Source: an uncultured Cyclobacteriaceae bacterium (GTDB taxonomy: Bacteria; Bacteroidota; Bacteroidia; Cytophagales; Cyclobacteriaceae). From it: a DNA stretch of 64,000 nucleotides. Position 1 is the first letter of the stretch. Each line of letters begins with the position of its first letter. The notes beneath the pieces are model-generated. The model did no database searches and was not told the DNA's origin. It saw only the letters and a list, made by a program, of their open reading frames with translations. The translations under genes were made by a program, and so were the position numbers. The stretch covers positions 657,983-721,982 of the forward strand of contig CALSPM010000002.1 in NCBI GenBank assembly GCA_943788235.1, in the 5' to 3' direction. Positions 28,335-38,404 of the stretch are shown in pieces.

Positions 28335-30821
28335 TTGAAATTCAATCCTTACTCCACCGACCTTCCCGTTGCCGACATTTTTGATGAAGTAAAGCACCAA
28401 CTTCATGCCAGTAACACCGTGATCGTAAATGCCCCAGCAGGAGCAGGAAAAAGCACCTTACTCCCTTTGGCCCTAATGAATGAAGCATGGTTAGCTGGAA
28501 AAAAGATTCTTATGCTAGAGCCCAGAAGACTGGCTGCACGCTCCATTGCCGAGAGAATGTCTGGTCTATTAGACGAACCCATTGGTCGCACGATCGGCTA
28601 TAGAATTCGTTTTGACACCAAGATAGGTCAACAAACTAAAATCGAGGTGCTTACAGAAGGTATTTTGACGAGAATACTCCACTCAGACAACGAGTTGCGT
28701 GGTGTGGGGTTGATTGTTTTTGATGAATTCCATGAGCGAAGCATCCATGCAGACGTTGCCTTGGCACTTTGTCGAGAGGCGCAGCTAGTCTTGCGGCCAG
28801 ACTTACGAATCATGATCATGTCAGCGACCTTGGACATGCCCTTATTGGCTGACTTATTGAAAGCCCCTGTGGTGATCAGTAAGGGTAGACCCTTTGAGGT
28901 AGAGCGATTTTATACAGGAGATATAGATGAGCGCATGATGCCAGAAATGGCTGCACTTACCATATCCAAAGCCGTAAAAGCACATCCAGGTGATGTATTG
29001 GCTTTTTTTCCTGGCCAAAGAGAAATCCGGAAATGTGAAGAAATATTGAAATCAAAACTGAGCAATTTTGAAATTCATCCTCTTTATGGTCAGCTTCCCA
29101 TTAACGCACAACGAGCCGCCTTATTTCCAGATAAAAATGGACGCCGAAAAATAGTACTAGCTACCTCCATTGCTGAAACCAGTCTCACTATTGAAGGCAT
29201 CAAAATTGTCGTTGATACCGGATTTGGTAGAACTTCGCGATTCGATACAAAATCGGGTCTTTCTCGTTTAGAAACCATCATCATCTCTAAAGATGCAGCT
29301 GATCAACGCTCCGGTCGAGCCGGAAGATTGACTCCGGGTGTTTGCTATAGGATGTGGAGTCTTGCTACGCAGAATCGAATGCAAGCCCATCGAATCCCAG
29401 AAATAGAAGCCTCAGATTTAGCTCCATTGGTTTTGGATTTAGCCGCATGGGGCATCACCGATGCACATCAACTCACCTGGCTAACGCCGCCACCCAAAGG
29501 AAGCCTTGCCCAAGCCAGTGAGCTCTTACATCAGTTAGAGGCGCTGGAGAAGGGTCGCATTACCCCGCTGGGAAAGCGTATTCATCAACTTCCCTGTCAT
29601 CCTCGTATTGCCCATATGCTGTTATTTGCCCAAGCCAACAATACCTTAGCCTTGGCGGCAGATATTGCGGCACTTTTAGAAGAAAGAGACCCCTTGACCC
29701 GAGAAATTGGCATAGATCTCAATTTACGGATTGAGGAGCTTAGGAGGTTTCGATCTCTTAATAATAATGGTCATCGATTTGGACGCATTGACCAAATATC
29801 TAAGTCCTACTTACGACTTTTTGATAAGGATCAAAGTGCTGAGCCCATAGACCCTTATGATACCGGTATCCTTATTGTCCAAGCCTACCCAGAGCGTATT
29901 GCCTGTGCCCGACCTGGCAATAACGCCCAATTTCAGCTCAGTAATGGTAGGTATGCTATGGTAGGACATAAAGATGATTTAGCACATGAGCCTTGGCTGG
30001 CCGTAGCTCACATGGATGCTCGAGAGGGATTAGGTAAAATATTCCTTGCCGCTCCTCTCAACCCTAAAGATTTGGCTCCTCTGGTCAAAGAAAAAAAAAT
30101 CATCACTTGGGATACTGAACACGGGGGATTAATTGCCACTCAGGAACTTCGTATTGGAAACATCGTATTGAAGTCTACCCCATTGCCTGAGCCAGCGGAA
30201 ACCGATCTCGTGGCTGCCATTAGTGATGCCATCAAAAATGAAGGTAAACAACTGCTCAACTTTGATGACGACTTTATACAATGGCAAAATCGAATACTAA
30301 GTATTCGGAGATGGAGACCCGAACTACTTTGGCCAGACACCTCGACAAACACCCTTTTATTAACCAATAATGAATGGCTCGCTCCGTTTCTCATTGGTAT
30401 CAAAAAACCAGCGGAACTCAAAAAATTAAAATTGCATAATATCCTATCCTGTACCCTAACCAAAACACAACAAGACCTGCTTCAGAAACTCGCACCTCCC
30501 AGCATCCTGGTACCGAGTGGTGCTACGGTCAAGTTGGCCTATCTTCCCTCGGGAGCACCTCCCATTCTAGCGGTAAGATTGCAAGAACTTTTTGGATGGA
30601 AAAAAAGTCCAACCATCAATGAAGAATTGGTAAAAGTAGTATTGCATTTGTTATCTCCAGGTTTCAAACCCGTCCAAGTCACTACTGATCTCATGAGTTT
30701 TTGGCAACATACTTATTTTGAAGTTCGTAAAGAGCTCAAAAGGCGCTACCCGAAACACAGTTGGCCCGATGACCCTTTGTCCGAAAAAGCGATAAGAGGT
30801 GCTTTACCTAGAAAAAAATAA
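28335..30821 (+). CDS. hrpB: ATP-dependent RNA helicase HrpB
   Basis: 828-aa DExH/DEAH helicase of the HrpB family. Visible motifs: I (NAPAGAGKSTLLPLAL), Ia (LEPRRLAARSIAERM), II (FDEFHERS), III (MSATLD), V (ATSIAETSLTIEGI) and VI (DQRSGRAGRLTPG). HA2 and the HrpB-specific C-terminal domain follow (GARPGNNAQF-like FQLSNGRYAMV, LLSPGFKPVQVTTDL, RYPKHSWPDDPL). The start is a TTG: no ATG fits, and the family begins close to this point. It ends exactly against the stop of the convergent small gene. The cellular role of HrpB is poorly defined in bacteria. Confidence 0.93.
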   Translation: MKFNPYSTDLPVADIFDEVKHQLHASNTVIVNAPAGAGKSTLLPLALMNEAWLAGKKILMLEPRRLAARSIAERMSGLLDEPIGRTIGYRIRFDTKIGQQTKIEVLTEGILTRILHSDNELRGVGLIVFDEFHERSIHADVALALCREAQLVLRPDLRIMIMSATLDMPLLADLLKAPVVISKGRPFEVERFYTGDIDERMMPEMAALTISKAVKAHPGDVLAFFPGQREIRKCEEILKSKLSNFEIHPLYGQLPINAQRAALFPDKNGRRKIVLATSIAETSLTIEGIKIVVDTGFGRTSRFDTKSGLSRLETIIISKDAADQRSGRAGRLTPGVCYRMWSLATQNRMQAHRIPEIEASDLAPLVLDLAAWGITDAHQLTWLTPPPKGSLAQASELLHQLEALEKGRITPLGKRIHQLPCHPRIAHMLLFAQANNTLALAADIAALLEERDPLTREIGIDLNLRIEELRRFRSLNNNGHRFGRIDQISKSYLRLFDKDQSAEPIDPYDTGILIVQAYPERIACARPGNNAQFQLSNGRYAMVGHKDDLAHEPWLAVAHMDAREGLGKIFLAAPLNPKDLAPLVKEKKIITWDTEHGGLIATQELRIGNIVLKSTPLPEPAETDLVAAISDAIKNEGKQLLNFDDDFIQWQNRILSIRRWRPELLWPDTSTNTLLLTNNEWLAPFLIGIKKPAELKKLKLHNILSCTLTKTQQDLLQKLAPPSILVPSGATVKLAYLPSGAPPILAVRLQELFGWKKSPTINEELVKVVLHLLSPGFKPVQVTTDLMSFWQHTYFEVRKELKRRYPKHSWPDDPLSEKAIRGALPRKK

Positions 30822-31190
30822 TTATTTCTTGTCCTTGGACTTCTTCATCTCTACATGGAGGGCCTTGGCCAGCCTAGGAAACAATTCGAACACTCGTCTC
30901 AAGGCGTGTATGTTTCTTGTTTTTAATTGGAAGGGATCGCCGTCTTCATCTTGCCAAGAAATCGTAATGATGGCATTGCGTACCTCTATGGGATGGTGAT
31001 GAGTGATTTGCTTCACCAACTCATACGAACTTAACAAGGCCTCCTCATAACTACTCGCCTCCTGTGGAATTCCGTTACTTAATTGGAGGTATTTTATTTT
31101 GTTTTGATAAAAAACACGTAAATAATGATACTGATCATCTAGACTTCTACCGCGCAACTTAATCTTATAATAACCAGATTCAATGTTCAT
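30822..31190 (-). CDS. Hypothetical protein
   Basis: 122-aa basic, soluble protein without a family I recognise. The first half is beta-like (GYYKIKLRGRSLDDQYHYLR, KIKYLQLSNG), the middle a helix (SYEEALLSSYELVKQITHHH), the end very Lys-rich. It is tail-to-tail with hrpB. An imperfect inverted repeat (GCTAATTTAAATAG / CTAATTTAATTAGC) begins just upstream of its start and may be its control region. Confidence 0.5.
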   Translation of the reverse strand: MNIESGYYKIKLRGRSLDDQYHYLRVFYQNKIKYLQLSNGIPQEASSYEEALLSSYELVKQITHHHPIEVRNAIITISWQDEDGDPFQLKTRNIHALRRVFELFPRLAKALHVEMKKSKDKK

Positions 31191-31317
31191 TATGCTAATT
31201 TAAATAGTAAATACTAATTTAATTAGCTTTTATTTTTGTATTTTAAAATTTAATGATCATTACCTCAATTCAGTTAACTAATCTCACTGATCCTTATCTC
31301 ATCAAGACCCAAATGCT

Positions 31318-31407
31318 TCAATACACCTGAAGCAATTTTGAAAGACACTCGCCCTTTTCATCTACCAGCGATACTACATATGAACCCCTTGATAATGGGA
31401 GTATTGG
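31318..31407 (-). pseudogene. Type IX secretion sorting-tail remnant behind the amylase stop
   Basis: Directly after the amylase TGA, in the same frame, 29 codons remain open. They read PILPLSRGSYVVSLVDEKG, then ECLSKLLQVY and a stop. This matches the last strands of T9SS type A C-terminal sorting domains (LPxGxYxVxxxDxxGxxxSKKxxV). The upstream half of a complete sorting domain is absent. Readthrough of the TGA or an ancestral longer protein could explain it. Confidence 0.6.
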
Positions 31408-33270
31408 TCAATTTAACTCAATAATCATAGCAGATAAAGGATCCAATTGAAGCGCTCTTGAAAAATCTACCATTTGATTTGAAATAATATCTACGCCTTG
31501 ATCGTCCGCTTGGATCATCTCGCTAAACCTGGAAAACTCTAGACCTTTGGCCGTTTTATTTTTGTTCAAAATAATCATGACCTTATCTTTTTCCGTATAT
31601 CTGAAAAATACATACACTCCTTCTTTTGGATTATAATGCATCAATTCACCTTTATGAACCGCCTCGCTCCCTTTTCTCCAATTCAATATTTTCTTCATAT
31701 ATTCTTGGGCCTTCAACTGCTGAGCCGTCAAACCAGCACCCGTGAATCCATTGACCTGATCTCCCTCCCAGCCTCCTGGGAAATCTGAACGAATCAATCC
31801 ATGATCTTCACTTCCTGGATTACTCATTAAAATTTCTGTCCCATAATAAAACTGTGGAATACCCCTGATGGTAGCATAATAGGCAATCCCTAATTTAAAC
31901 AAATCAAAATTTTCATTGACTTGTGTGAAAAATCGACTCATGTCATGATTATCTGGAAATACAACCAAATTCTCTGGGTCGGGATATATGAAATCCAAAG
32001 CCAGCATGGCATACACGTCTACCCATACATCCCAATCTCTGTCATCATTTAAAGATTTAATAAACGCCGATTGTAAAGGGAAATCCATCAAACTAGGAAG
32101 ACATGAATCATGACCCGTAGCACTTTCCTTACCTTTTTGCCAATGGGCAACTACTGCAGGTTGTTCGTACCATTCTTCTCCTACAATATTGAAATTGGGG
32201 TATTCATTCATCACTCCGCAAGACCATTTGGAGAGATAATCCATGTCGGGATAGGGATAGGTGTCCATTCTGATTCCTTTTAGGTCGGCGTATTCAATCC
32301 ACCAAATTGAATTTTGAAGCAAATAAGTGCTCATAAATTCATTCCTTTGATTCAAATCTGGCATGGTAGGTACAAACCAACCGTCTGAAAATTCCTTTAG
32401 ATCTGTTTTTGACCGATAGGGATCTTGAACGACGGGCTTTCGATGCGTGGTGATGTGATACTCCCCTTTCAAGAACTCAGCTTGATAATTAACCCAATCA
32501 TCCATCGGAAAATCCTTCATCCACCAATGCTCCGAGCCTGAATGATTGATAATCATGTCCATAATCAGTCCAACTCCCTGCTCTTTGGCCTGCGAAGAAA
32601 ATTTTCGAAAGGCTTCATTGCTCCCAAATCTGGCATCTACTTTGTAAAAATCTGTAGTCGAATAGCCATGATAAGAATACCCAGCCATATCATTTTCCAA
32701 TACCGGATTGAGCCAAATACACGTAAATCCCATATCTGCGACATAATCTAAGTGTTCCTGCATTCCTTGAATATCGCCACCATGCCGACCTCCCAGAAAT
32801 GTGCGGTTTGATTTTTCTTTTAAACTAGGTATTTCATCATTGGACGGATCGCCATTTGCATAACGATCAGGGGTAATGAGATACAATACGTCACTGGAAT
32901 TAAATCCTTGTCGAATGGCTGAATTTTCTCTTCTTTCCTTCAATTCATAAGTATAAATTTGCACTATCTTTTTACCCCTCCTAAATTCAATTTCAAAAGT
33001 ACCCGGTACTACCTCCTCAGTCAATTGAAGGTCTATGAATAAATAGTTTGGATTCTTAACCTGAGTGATTTTATTTAAAGATACACCTGAGTAATCAATT
33101 TGTGGGCTTAACTCCGCAATATCTGTCCCGTAAATCATCAACTGAAGATATTGATTGGCCATGCCGGCCCACCAAAAAGGAGGTTCAACCCTACTCAAAT
33201 TTTGAGCAATGATCATTACAGATGATAAAGCAAAAACGGTAAGGAGTAAAATACTTCGTAGATAAGTCAT
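31408..33270 (-). CDS. GH13 alpha-amylase / cyclomaltodextrinase-like enzyme
   Basis: 620-aa exported starch-active hydrolase. Signal peptide MTYLRSILLLTVFALSSVMI ahead of Ala-Gln. An N-terminal cyclomaltodextrinase-type beta domain (about 25-115, VEPPFWWAGMANQYLQLMIY) is followed by the GH13 barrel. Catalytic regions: LIMDMIINHSG, GIRMDTYPYPD (nucleophile Asp), NIVGEEWYEQ (acid Glu) and FPDNHDMSRFF (Asp). A C-terminal beta domain ends LSAMIIELN. It resembles SusA/neopullulanases that cut maltooligosaccharides or cyclodextrins. The divergent LacI regulator 298 bp away probably controls it. Confidence 0.93.
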   Translation of the reverse strand: MTYLRSILLLTVFALSSVMIIAQNLSRVEPPFWWAGMANQYLQLMIYGTDIAELSPQIDYSGVSLNKITQVKNPNYLFIDLQLTEEVVPGTFEIEFRRGKKIVQIYTYELKERRENSAIRQGFNSSDVLYLITPDRYANGDPSNDEIPSLKEKSNRTFLGGRHGGDIQGMQEHLDYVADMGFTCIWLNPVLENDMAGYSYHGYSTTDFYKVDARFGSNEAFRKFSSQAKEQGVGLIMDMIINHSGSEHWWMKDFPMDDWVNYQAEFLKGEYHITTHRKPVVQDPYRSKTDLKEFSDGWFVPTMPDLNQRNEFMSTYLLQNSIWWIEYADLKGIRMDTYPYPDMDYLSKWSCGVMNEYPNFNIVGEEWYEQPAVVAHWQKGKESATGHDSCLPSLMDFPLQSAFIKSLNDDRDWDVWVDVYAMLALDFIYPDPENLVVFPDNHDMSRFFTQVNENFDLFKLGIAYYATIRGIPQFYYGTEILMSNPGSEDHGLIRSDFPGGWEGDQVNGFTGAGLTAQQLKAQEYMKKILNWRKGSEAVHKGELMHYNPKEGVYVFFRYTEKDKVMIILNKNKTAKGLEFSRFSEMIQADDQGVDIISNQMVDFSRALQLDPLSAMIIELN

Positions 33271-33490
33271 ATAAACAAATTAGGTAATGATAAGAGAAAA
33301 GCTAAAGATTCGAATCCTTAATACTTTAAATTTAGAATAAATTCATACATTGATAATCATAGTGATTCACATTTATTATCGTAATCCATTGCATTATCAT
33401 ACTTTTTGGGATGGTCTGGTTAGAAAGTTATTTTTTTATAGAAATCAGTTAATTTAAATTCCTCCAGTATTCCGGATAATTGATATCGAT

Positions 33491-33498
33491 TAACTTTG
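33491..33498 (+). promoter_or_regulatory. Bacteroidota-type -7 promoter box before the LacI gene
   Basis: TAACTTTG matches TAnnTTTG and lies about 70 bp before the LacI-family ATG. No convincing -33 element was seen. Confidence 0.4.
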
Positions 33499-33568
33499 TG
33501 GGGTAATGTACTTAACCTGATATATTATGTGCCTGATGCCTCTTTCAATTATACAACGATAAATCTTA

Positions 33569-34588
33569 ATGAAACAAACCGTCACCTTAAAAGATTTAGC
33601 TCGAGAATTGAACATCGCGATCAGTACGGTTTCACGCGCCCTTAGAGGCAGTCCTGAAATCAGTGCGGTAACCAGGGCTCGCGTACAAAAATTAGCCAAA
33701 GAACTCAATTACGAACCCAATGCCCTAGCCCTAAGTTTAAGACACAGTAAGACCAACACGATTGGCGTGATTTTACCAGAGCTAGTGCATTTTTTCTTTT
33801 CCACAGTCATCAGTGGCATCGAAGAAATTGCTTATTCCAGTGGTTATAATATTATCATTTGCCAATCCAATGAAAATATTGATCGTGAAATACTCGATAC
33901 TAAAGCATTGTTCAATCACAGGGTCGATGGTATTTTAGCCTGTGTATCTAGAAATACCTCTGTCTATAATCATTTTATCGCGATTCAAGACAAAGGCATA
34001 CCTATTATTTTTTTTGATCGTGATGTACCCATTGATTCCAGTAAAATTCTTTCAAACGATTTTAAAGGTGGCTACAATGCAACCAAACATTTAATTGAAT
34101 CAGGAAAAACAAATTTAATCCATCTCTCGGGTCCAGAAGGATTGATATTGAGTAAGCAACGCAAACGTGGATTTATTCAAGCCCATCAAGATTTAGGTAT
34201 TCCTCTGAACAAAGAAAAAATATTACGCTGTGGTGGTGGTGATACTCAAGAGAGCTTCAAAATTATCCAAAATGCCCTGCAAAAAGGCATGAAATTTGAC
34301 GGGATATTTGCCGTCAATGACATCGCTGCAGTAGGGGCTTTGCAAGCCCTACAAGCAGCCCAGATATCTGTACCCCAAGAGGTTGCCATCATCGGTTATT
34401 CTGATTGGCAATTTTCTTCTTTTATTTCCCCTACACTGACCACTATTAGGCAAAATGGAAATGAAATGGGGAGAAAAGCTGCCGAGTTATTATTGGAAGA
34501 AATTCATTCTAAAGATACATTTATAGAGCGGAAGTCTATTACCCTGCCTACCGAAATAATCTTGAGAGGAACCACCTTAAATAAATAA
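33569..34588 (+). CDS. LacI family transcriptional regulator
   Basis: 339-aa regulator. The N-terminal helix-turn-helix and hinge are textbook: VTLKDLARELNIAISTVSRA, RARVQKLAKELNYEPNALA, SLRHSKTNTIGVILPEL. A periplasmic-binding-protein-like effector domain follows (residues about 62-339; IIFFDRDVPID, GIFAVNDIAAVGALQALQ, IIGYSDWQFSSFISPTLTTI). Placement divergent from a GH13 amylase suggests control of starch or maltodextrin use; the effector is inferred only. Confidence 0.94.
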   Translation: MKQTVTLKDLARELNIAISTVSRALRGSPEISAVTRARVQKLAKELNYEPNALALSLRHSKTNTIGVILPELVHFFFSTVISGIEEIAYSSGYNIIICQSNENIDREILDTKALFNHRVDGILACVSRNTSVYNHFIAIQDKGIPIIFFDRDVPIDSSKILSNDFKGGYNATKHLIESGKTNLIHLSGPEGLILSKQRKRGFIQAHQDLGIPLNKEKILRCGGGDTQESFKIIQNALQKGMKFDGIFAVNDIAAVGALQALQAAQISVPQEVAIIGYSDWQFSSFISPTLTTIRQNGNEMGRKAAELLLEEIHSKDTFIERKSITLPTEIILRGTTLNK

Positions 34589-34666
34589 GAAAATAATAAT
34601 GAGTATCACTATTGTTTTTAGACAATAACACCCTTTCAACAACTAAAAACAATCCTCAAACAAATA

Positions 34667-35218
34667 ATGTTTTCTATCTTCGTGAATATGTATTTCCGCT
34701 TACTCATCATTGGATTTTTTTTTGGCTCTTGTAACCCTAGAGTCATACAATATCAAAATGAAAAAGCAGATTTCGCTAATTACCATAGTTTCTTTATTTT
34801 AAATTCTAAATCTGATCACCTCAGTTCTGTTGAATCAGATGAGGTAAACAACCGCATTAAACCCTTTATTATTGATGAAATGAGCCGAAGAGGCTACGTA
34901 GCAGATACAAAAAAACCCGATATAATCCTAAGATTTGAAATTATCTATGGTTCTGAAAAATCTAACAATACGAATCAAGGGAGTTTTAATATGATCTATT
35001 ACCCCAAAATCAATAATGATATTGCAGGAGCCGTACTGATTGAATTAGTGGATAACAATACCAAAAAGTTGATTTGGCAGTCAAGTATCGATGCTAATCA
35101 ATCTATGAAAAAAAGAAAAGAAAAAGATCCACTGAAAAAAATAGTGATCCATCTTTTTAATACCTATTTGTACCAAGCAGGTAATCCAATTCCAGACGAG
35201 CAATTAAAAATCAAATGA
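34667..35218 (+). CDS. DUF4136 domain lipoprotein
   Basis: 183-aa predicted lipoprotein; the second ATG (MYFRLLIIGFFFGSC) gives the better signal, with lipobox FGSC. The DUF4136 pattern is visible: FANYHSFFIL, NRIKPFIIDEMSRRGYVAD, KPDIILRFEI and AVLIELVDNNTKKLIWQSSI. The function of the family is unknown. Its TGA overlaps the ATG of the antiporter gene (ATGA), so the two are translationally coupled. Confidence 0.82.
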   Translation: MFSIFVNMYFRLLIIGFFFGSCNPRVIQYQNEKADFANYHSFFILNSKSDHLSSVESDEVNNRIKPFIIDEMSRRGYVADTKKPDIILRFEIIYGSEKSNNTNQGSFNMIYYPKINNDIAGAVLIELVDNNTKKLIWQSSIDANQSMKKRKEKDPLKKIVIHLFNTYLYQAGNPIPDEQLKIK

Positions 35219-36630
35219 CCGACTACGGATTTTTATCTTTAATTCCCCCCATTCTAGCCATATTTCTGGCGATTAGAACCAAGCAAGTAATTTTTTCCCT
35301 TCTATTGGGTATTACCATTGGCTGGATAATTATCAGTGAAGGCAATCTTTTTTTGGGACTTATTGCTACGGTTGAAGCCATCATTGATGTCTTTCGCAGT
35401 CTAGGGAATACGCGCACGGTTGTATTTACGCTTTTGATTGGGGCCTTGATTCAATTGATCAAATTCTCAGGGGGCGTCGATGGATTTATCGGCCTCATTC
35501 AAAAAAAGCTAGTACAAACTAAAAACCCTAAAAGGAATATTCAACTGGCTGCAGGCCTTACTGGATTTCTCATATTTATTGAATCAAATATTTCAATTTT
35601 AGCGGTGGGTACGGCATTCAAACCCCTTTTTGATAAATATAATATGGCCAAAGAAAAATTGGCCTATTTGGCGGATAGCAGTTCGGCGCCAGCATGTATT
35701 TTATTTCCACTCAATGCGTGGGGTGCCTATATCATGGGCTTACTAATGGCTTATGAACATTTAGATCCATTCAAGATGCTTGTGTATTCTATCCCTTTCA
35801 ATTTTTATCCTATTCTTACCTTATTCTTCTTATTCTATTTGGCATACACAGGAAAATCCTATGGCCCCATGCGATCATTTGAAAGCCACATCAAAGAAGA
35901 TATAACAGAAGAAAAAGCTGTTATTCCATCGGGAAATCCCCATTTAATGATTTGGCCATTAGCTGCAATGGTTCTTTCTATGCCTTTCTTTTTGGTTTAC
36001 ACAGGTTGGAAGAATCCTTTTACAGGTGACTTGAGCGCTGCTATTTGGAACAGTATTGGCAATGGCTCAGGGAGCAGTGCTGTTACTTATGCTATTGTAT
36101 TTGCTTTGTTTATAGCAGCACTTATGATGGGTATGCAAAAAAAAATTACTCTAGCATCCTTTTTTAATGAATCCATAAAAGGCATGAATGATATGTTGGT
36201 TATGGCTATCTTAATGGTTCTGGCCTTTGCCTTAGGGGCCTTATGTAAAGAATTGGGAACTGGAATTTATGTTGCTCAAGTCACCTCCAACTGGCTTTCA
36301 CCAGGTATGGCTCCCTTTGTTCTTTTCATCACAAGCTGTTTCGTTGCCTTTTCAACAGGCACATCTTGGGGTACTTTTGCCATCATGATCAGCATCGTCG
36401 TACCCTTGATTGAAACCATGGGATTACATCCCTATTTAAGCTTAGCTGCTGTTTTGGGTGGAGGTGTTTTTGGAGACCATTGTTCTCCTATATCTGATAC
36501 TACACTCATCGCTTCGGTAGCAACCAAAAGCAACCATATTGATCATATCAAAACGCAGTTGCCCTATGCACTCTTCACAGGGAGTTTAGCAGGCTTTCTG
36601 TACCTTGTTGCAGGCTTTGTGTTTACTTAA
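35215..36630 (+). CDS. NhaC-type Na+/H+ antiporter family transporter
   Basis: 471-aa inner-membrane protein with about 11-12 hydrophobic segments. Blocks typical of the NhaC superfamily: IPPILAIFLAIRTKQVIFSL, YLADSSSAPACILFPLNAWG, FSTGTSWGTFAIM and GGGVFGDHCSPISDTTLIAS. It exchanges cations (or cation/organic acid pairs) against protons. It is the second gene after the DUF4136 lipoprotein and converges on lysA with an 8-bp overlap. Confidence 0.9.
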   Translation: MTDYGFLSLIPPILAIFLAIRTKQVIFSLLLGITIGWIIISEGNLFLGLIATVEAIIDVFRSLGNTRTVVFTLLIGALIQLIKFSGGVDGFIGLIQKKLVQTKNPKRNIQLAAGLTGFLIFIESNISILAVGTAFKPLFDKYNMAKEKLAYLADSSSAPACILFPLNAWGAYIMGLLMAYEHLDPFKMLVYSIPFNFYPILTLFFLFYLAYTGKSYGPMRSFESHIKEDITEEKAVIPSGNPHLMIWPLAAMVLSMPFFLVYTGWKNPFTGDLSAAIWNSIGNGSGSSAVTYAIVFALFIAALMMGMQKKITLASFFNESIKGMNDMLVMAILMVLAFALGALCKELGTGIYVAQVTSNWLSPGMAPFVLFITSCFVAFSTGTSWGTFAIMISIVVPLIETMGLHPYLSLAAVLGGGVFGDHCSPISDTTLIASVATKSNHIDHIKTQLPYALFTGSLAGFLYLVAGFVFT

Positions 36631-37789
36631 AATCGTCACTAAAAATACTTGGGGCTATTTTACGCAAATTGTATTGACTTGCCATTACTTCTCCGTAAGC
36701 ACCTGCCGAACGAATGGCGAGGATATCTCCCCTTTTCGTTTCTGGCAACAAAAGACTCCTCGCAAAAGCATCGGATGTTTCACATATGGGTCCCACAACA
36801 TCATAAACAACTGACCCCTCGTGTGACTCGTGTGAAGAGAGATTTTCAATAAAATGAAAAGAGCGATATAAGGCCGGTCTAATCAACTCAGTCATACCTG
36901 CGTCAAGAATCATAAAACTGGTCTGCTCAGCCGGTTTAATATACAGTACACGAGCAATCAAAGAGCCACATTGAGCGACCAAAGATCTACCCAATTCAAA
37001 ATGCAAGGTTTGGTTTGGCAAGAGGACTAAATTCTTTTTAAAACAGTCAAAATATCCCTTAAAATTAGCAATGGAATTTGCTTCAGGCTGATCATAATCT
37101 ATGCCTAAACCTCCTCCAACATTGATATGAGGCAGTTCAAATGAATAATCAAGCAACAGACGCTGAACTTCATTACACCGATCTACAAGTTCCTTGAATT
37201 TTGAAAGATCCATTATTTGAGAACCTATATGAAAGTGAATCCCTATAAACTTAGCATGCTCCAAAGATTTTATCAAAGGAATGGCCAAATTGAGTTCTTC
37301 TAAGGTGATTCCAAATTTATTGTCGCGCTTACCTGTCGTAATATACTCATGGGTTTCAGCATCCACATTTGGATTAATCCGTAGGGCAAAACGGATTTTT
37401 TTTCCTGTAACACCAGACAACTGCTCCAATACTTTCAACTCTTGTAGAGATTCCACATTAAAAGCAAAAATTTCGTGCTCTAAACCCATCTTAATTTCTT
37501 TGTCCGTCTTACCCACTCCAGCAAATAGGATATGATTAGGATCAAAGCCTGTCTCAATCGCTCTATTTACCTCATTTCCACTGACACAATCCGCTCCCAA
37601 TCCAAAACTCAGCACTTCATTAAGAATACGTCGATTAGAATTGGCCTTGAAGGCATAATGAATCTGGTAGGGGCCTTTACCTAAAGCTTCCTGAGCCCTT
37701 CTGATAGTCTTTTGAAGAAGCGCTACGTCGTAATAATAAAATGGCGTTTCAATAGATCTAAAATGATCTACATTAGTATAAATTGACAT
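36623..37789 (-). CDS. lysA: Diaminopimelate decarboxylase
   Basis: 388-aa fold-III PLP enzyme making L-lysine from meso-diaminopimelate. The PLP lysine is in IHYAFKANSNRRIL; further family blocks are GADCVSGNEVNRAIETGFDP, FIGIHFHIGSQIMD, INVGGGLGIDYD, FELGRSLVAQCGSLIARVLY, VVGPICETSD and RSAGAYGEVMASQYNLR. The length is slightly below the common 400-420 aa but no motif is missing. Its ATG overlaps the stop of the TPR lipoprotein gene (TAATG). Confidence 0.96.
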   Translation of the reverse strand: MSIYTNVDHFRSIETPFYYYDVALLQKTIRRAQEALGKGPYQIHYAFKANSNRRILNEVLSFGLGADCVSGNEVNRAIETGFDPNHILFAGVGKTDKEIKMGLEHEIFAFNVESLQELKVLEQLSGVTGKKIRFALRINPNVDAETHEYITTGKRDNKFGITLEELNLAIPLIKSLEHAKFIGIHFHIGSQIMDLSKFKELVDRCNEVQRLLLDYSFELPHINVGGGLGIDYDQPEANSIANFKGYFDCFKKNLVLLPNQTLHFELGRSLVAQCGSLIARVLYIKPAEQTSFMILDAGMTELIRPALYRSFHFIENLSSHESHEGSVVYDVVGPICETSDAFARSLLLPETKRGDILAIRSAGAYGEVMASQYNLRKIAPSIFSDDFK

Positions 37790-38373
37790 TAGCTACAATA
37801 TTTTTTCTTAGCACTAGATGAACCCTCGACATTGAGGCGATTTGCATTACTGAAGTCTTCGCAGGCCGAATCAATCTTCTCCATAGAGATTTTTAAAGCT
37901 CCACGATAATAAAAGGCATCCCCATAATCAGGATTTAATTTGATAGCCTTTCCATAAGACTTAAGTGCGTCATCAAAATAACCCATTTGATGGGCTCCTT
38001 TGGCAAGCCAAAAATGAGATTGTGCAAAATCAGGACCCCACGCTATGGCCTTTTGCGCGGCCAATACAGATTGCTCAAAATCTCCTGATTCATATTTCAC
38101 CTTAGCTATACTGGTTTGTGCTCTGATATTTTTCTTGTCTAACTCAAGTATTTTTTGAAAATCCATCAAGGCATTTTTATATTGTCCAATTTCTTCAAAG
38201 CTTCTACCCCTATTGTAAAGCACAGCTGTAGTTGGTCCATGTCCAGACAAATAATCAGAATAAGCAACAATCGCCTCCTCATAAGCGCCTTGCTTAAAAA
38301 AATTATCCCCTTCCTTTGGTATCCTCTGACAACTCCAAACAAAAATCATTAAAGAAAAATAAATATATTTCAT
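37789..38373 (-). CDS. TPR-repeat lipoprotein
   Basis: 194-aa protein with a lipoprotein signal (MKYIYFSLMIFVWSC, Cys15) and about four tetratricopeptide repeats from residue 25 to 180 (EAIVAYSDYL, YNRGRSFEEIGQYKNALMDF, FWLAKGAHQMGYFDDALKSY, AFYYRGALKISMEKIDSACE). Probably a periplasmic scaffold. It is coupled to lysA through TAATG, but no functional link is evident. Confidence 0.85.
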   Translation of the reverse strand: MKYIYFSLMIFVWSCQRIPKEGDNFFKQGAYEEAIVAYSDYLSGHGPTTAVLYNRGRSFEEIGQYKNALMDFQKILELDKKNIRAQTSIAKVKYESGDFEQSVLAAQKAIAWGPDFAQSHFWLAKGAHQMGYFDDALKSYGKAIKLNPDYGDAFYYRGALKISMEKIDSACEDFSNANRLNVEGSSSAKKKYCS

Positions 38374-38404
38374 GTCTTAAATCGTACTTATCAAATGTTG
38401 GAAC

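Noticed and set aside
1195-31230. Inverted repeat GCTAATTTAAATAG/CTAATTTAATTAGC (near 31194-31230) as a further copy of the DtxR-type site
   Set aside because: It lacks the TTAGA...TCTAA core; similarity is limited to AT-rich bases.
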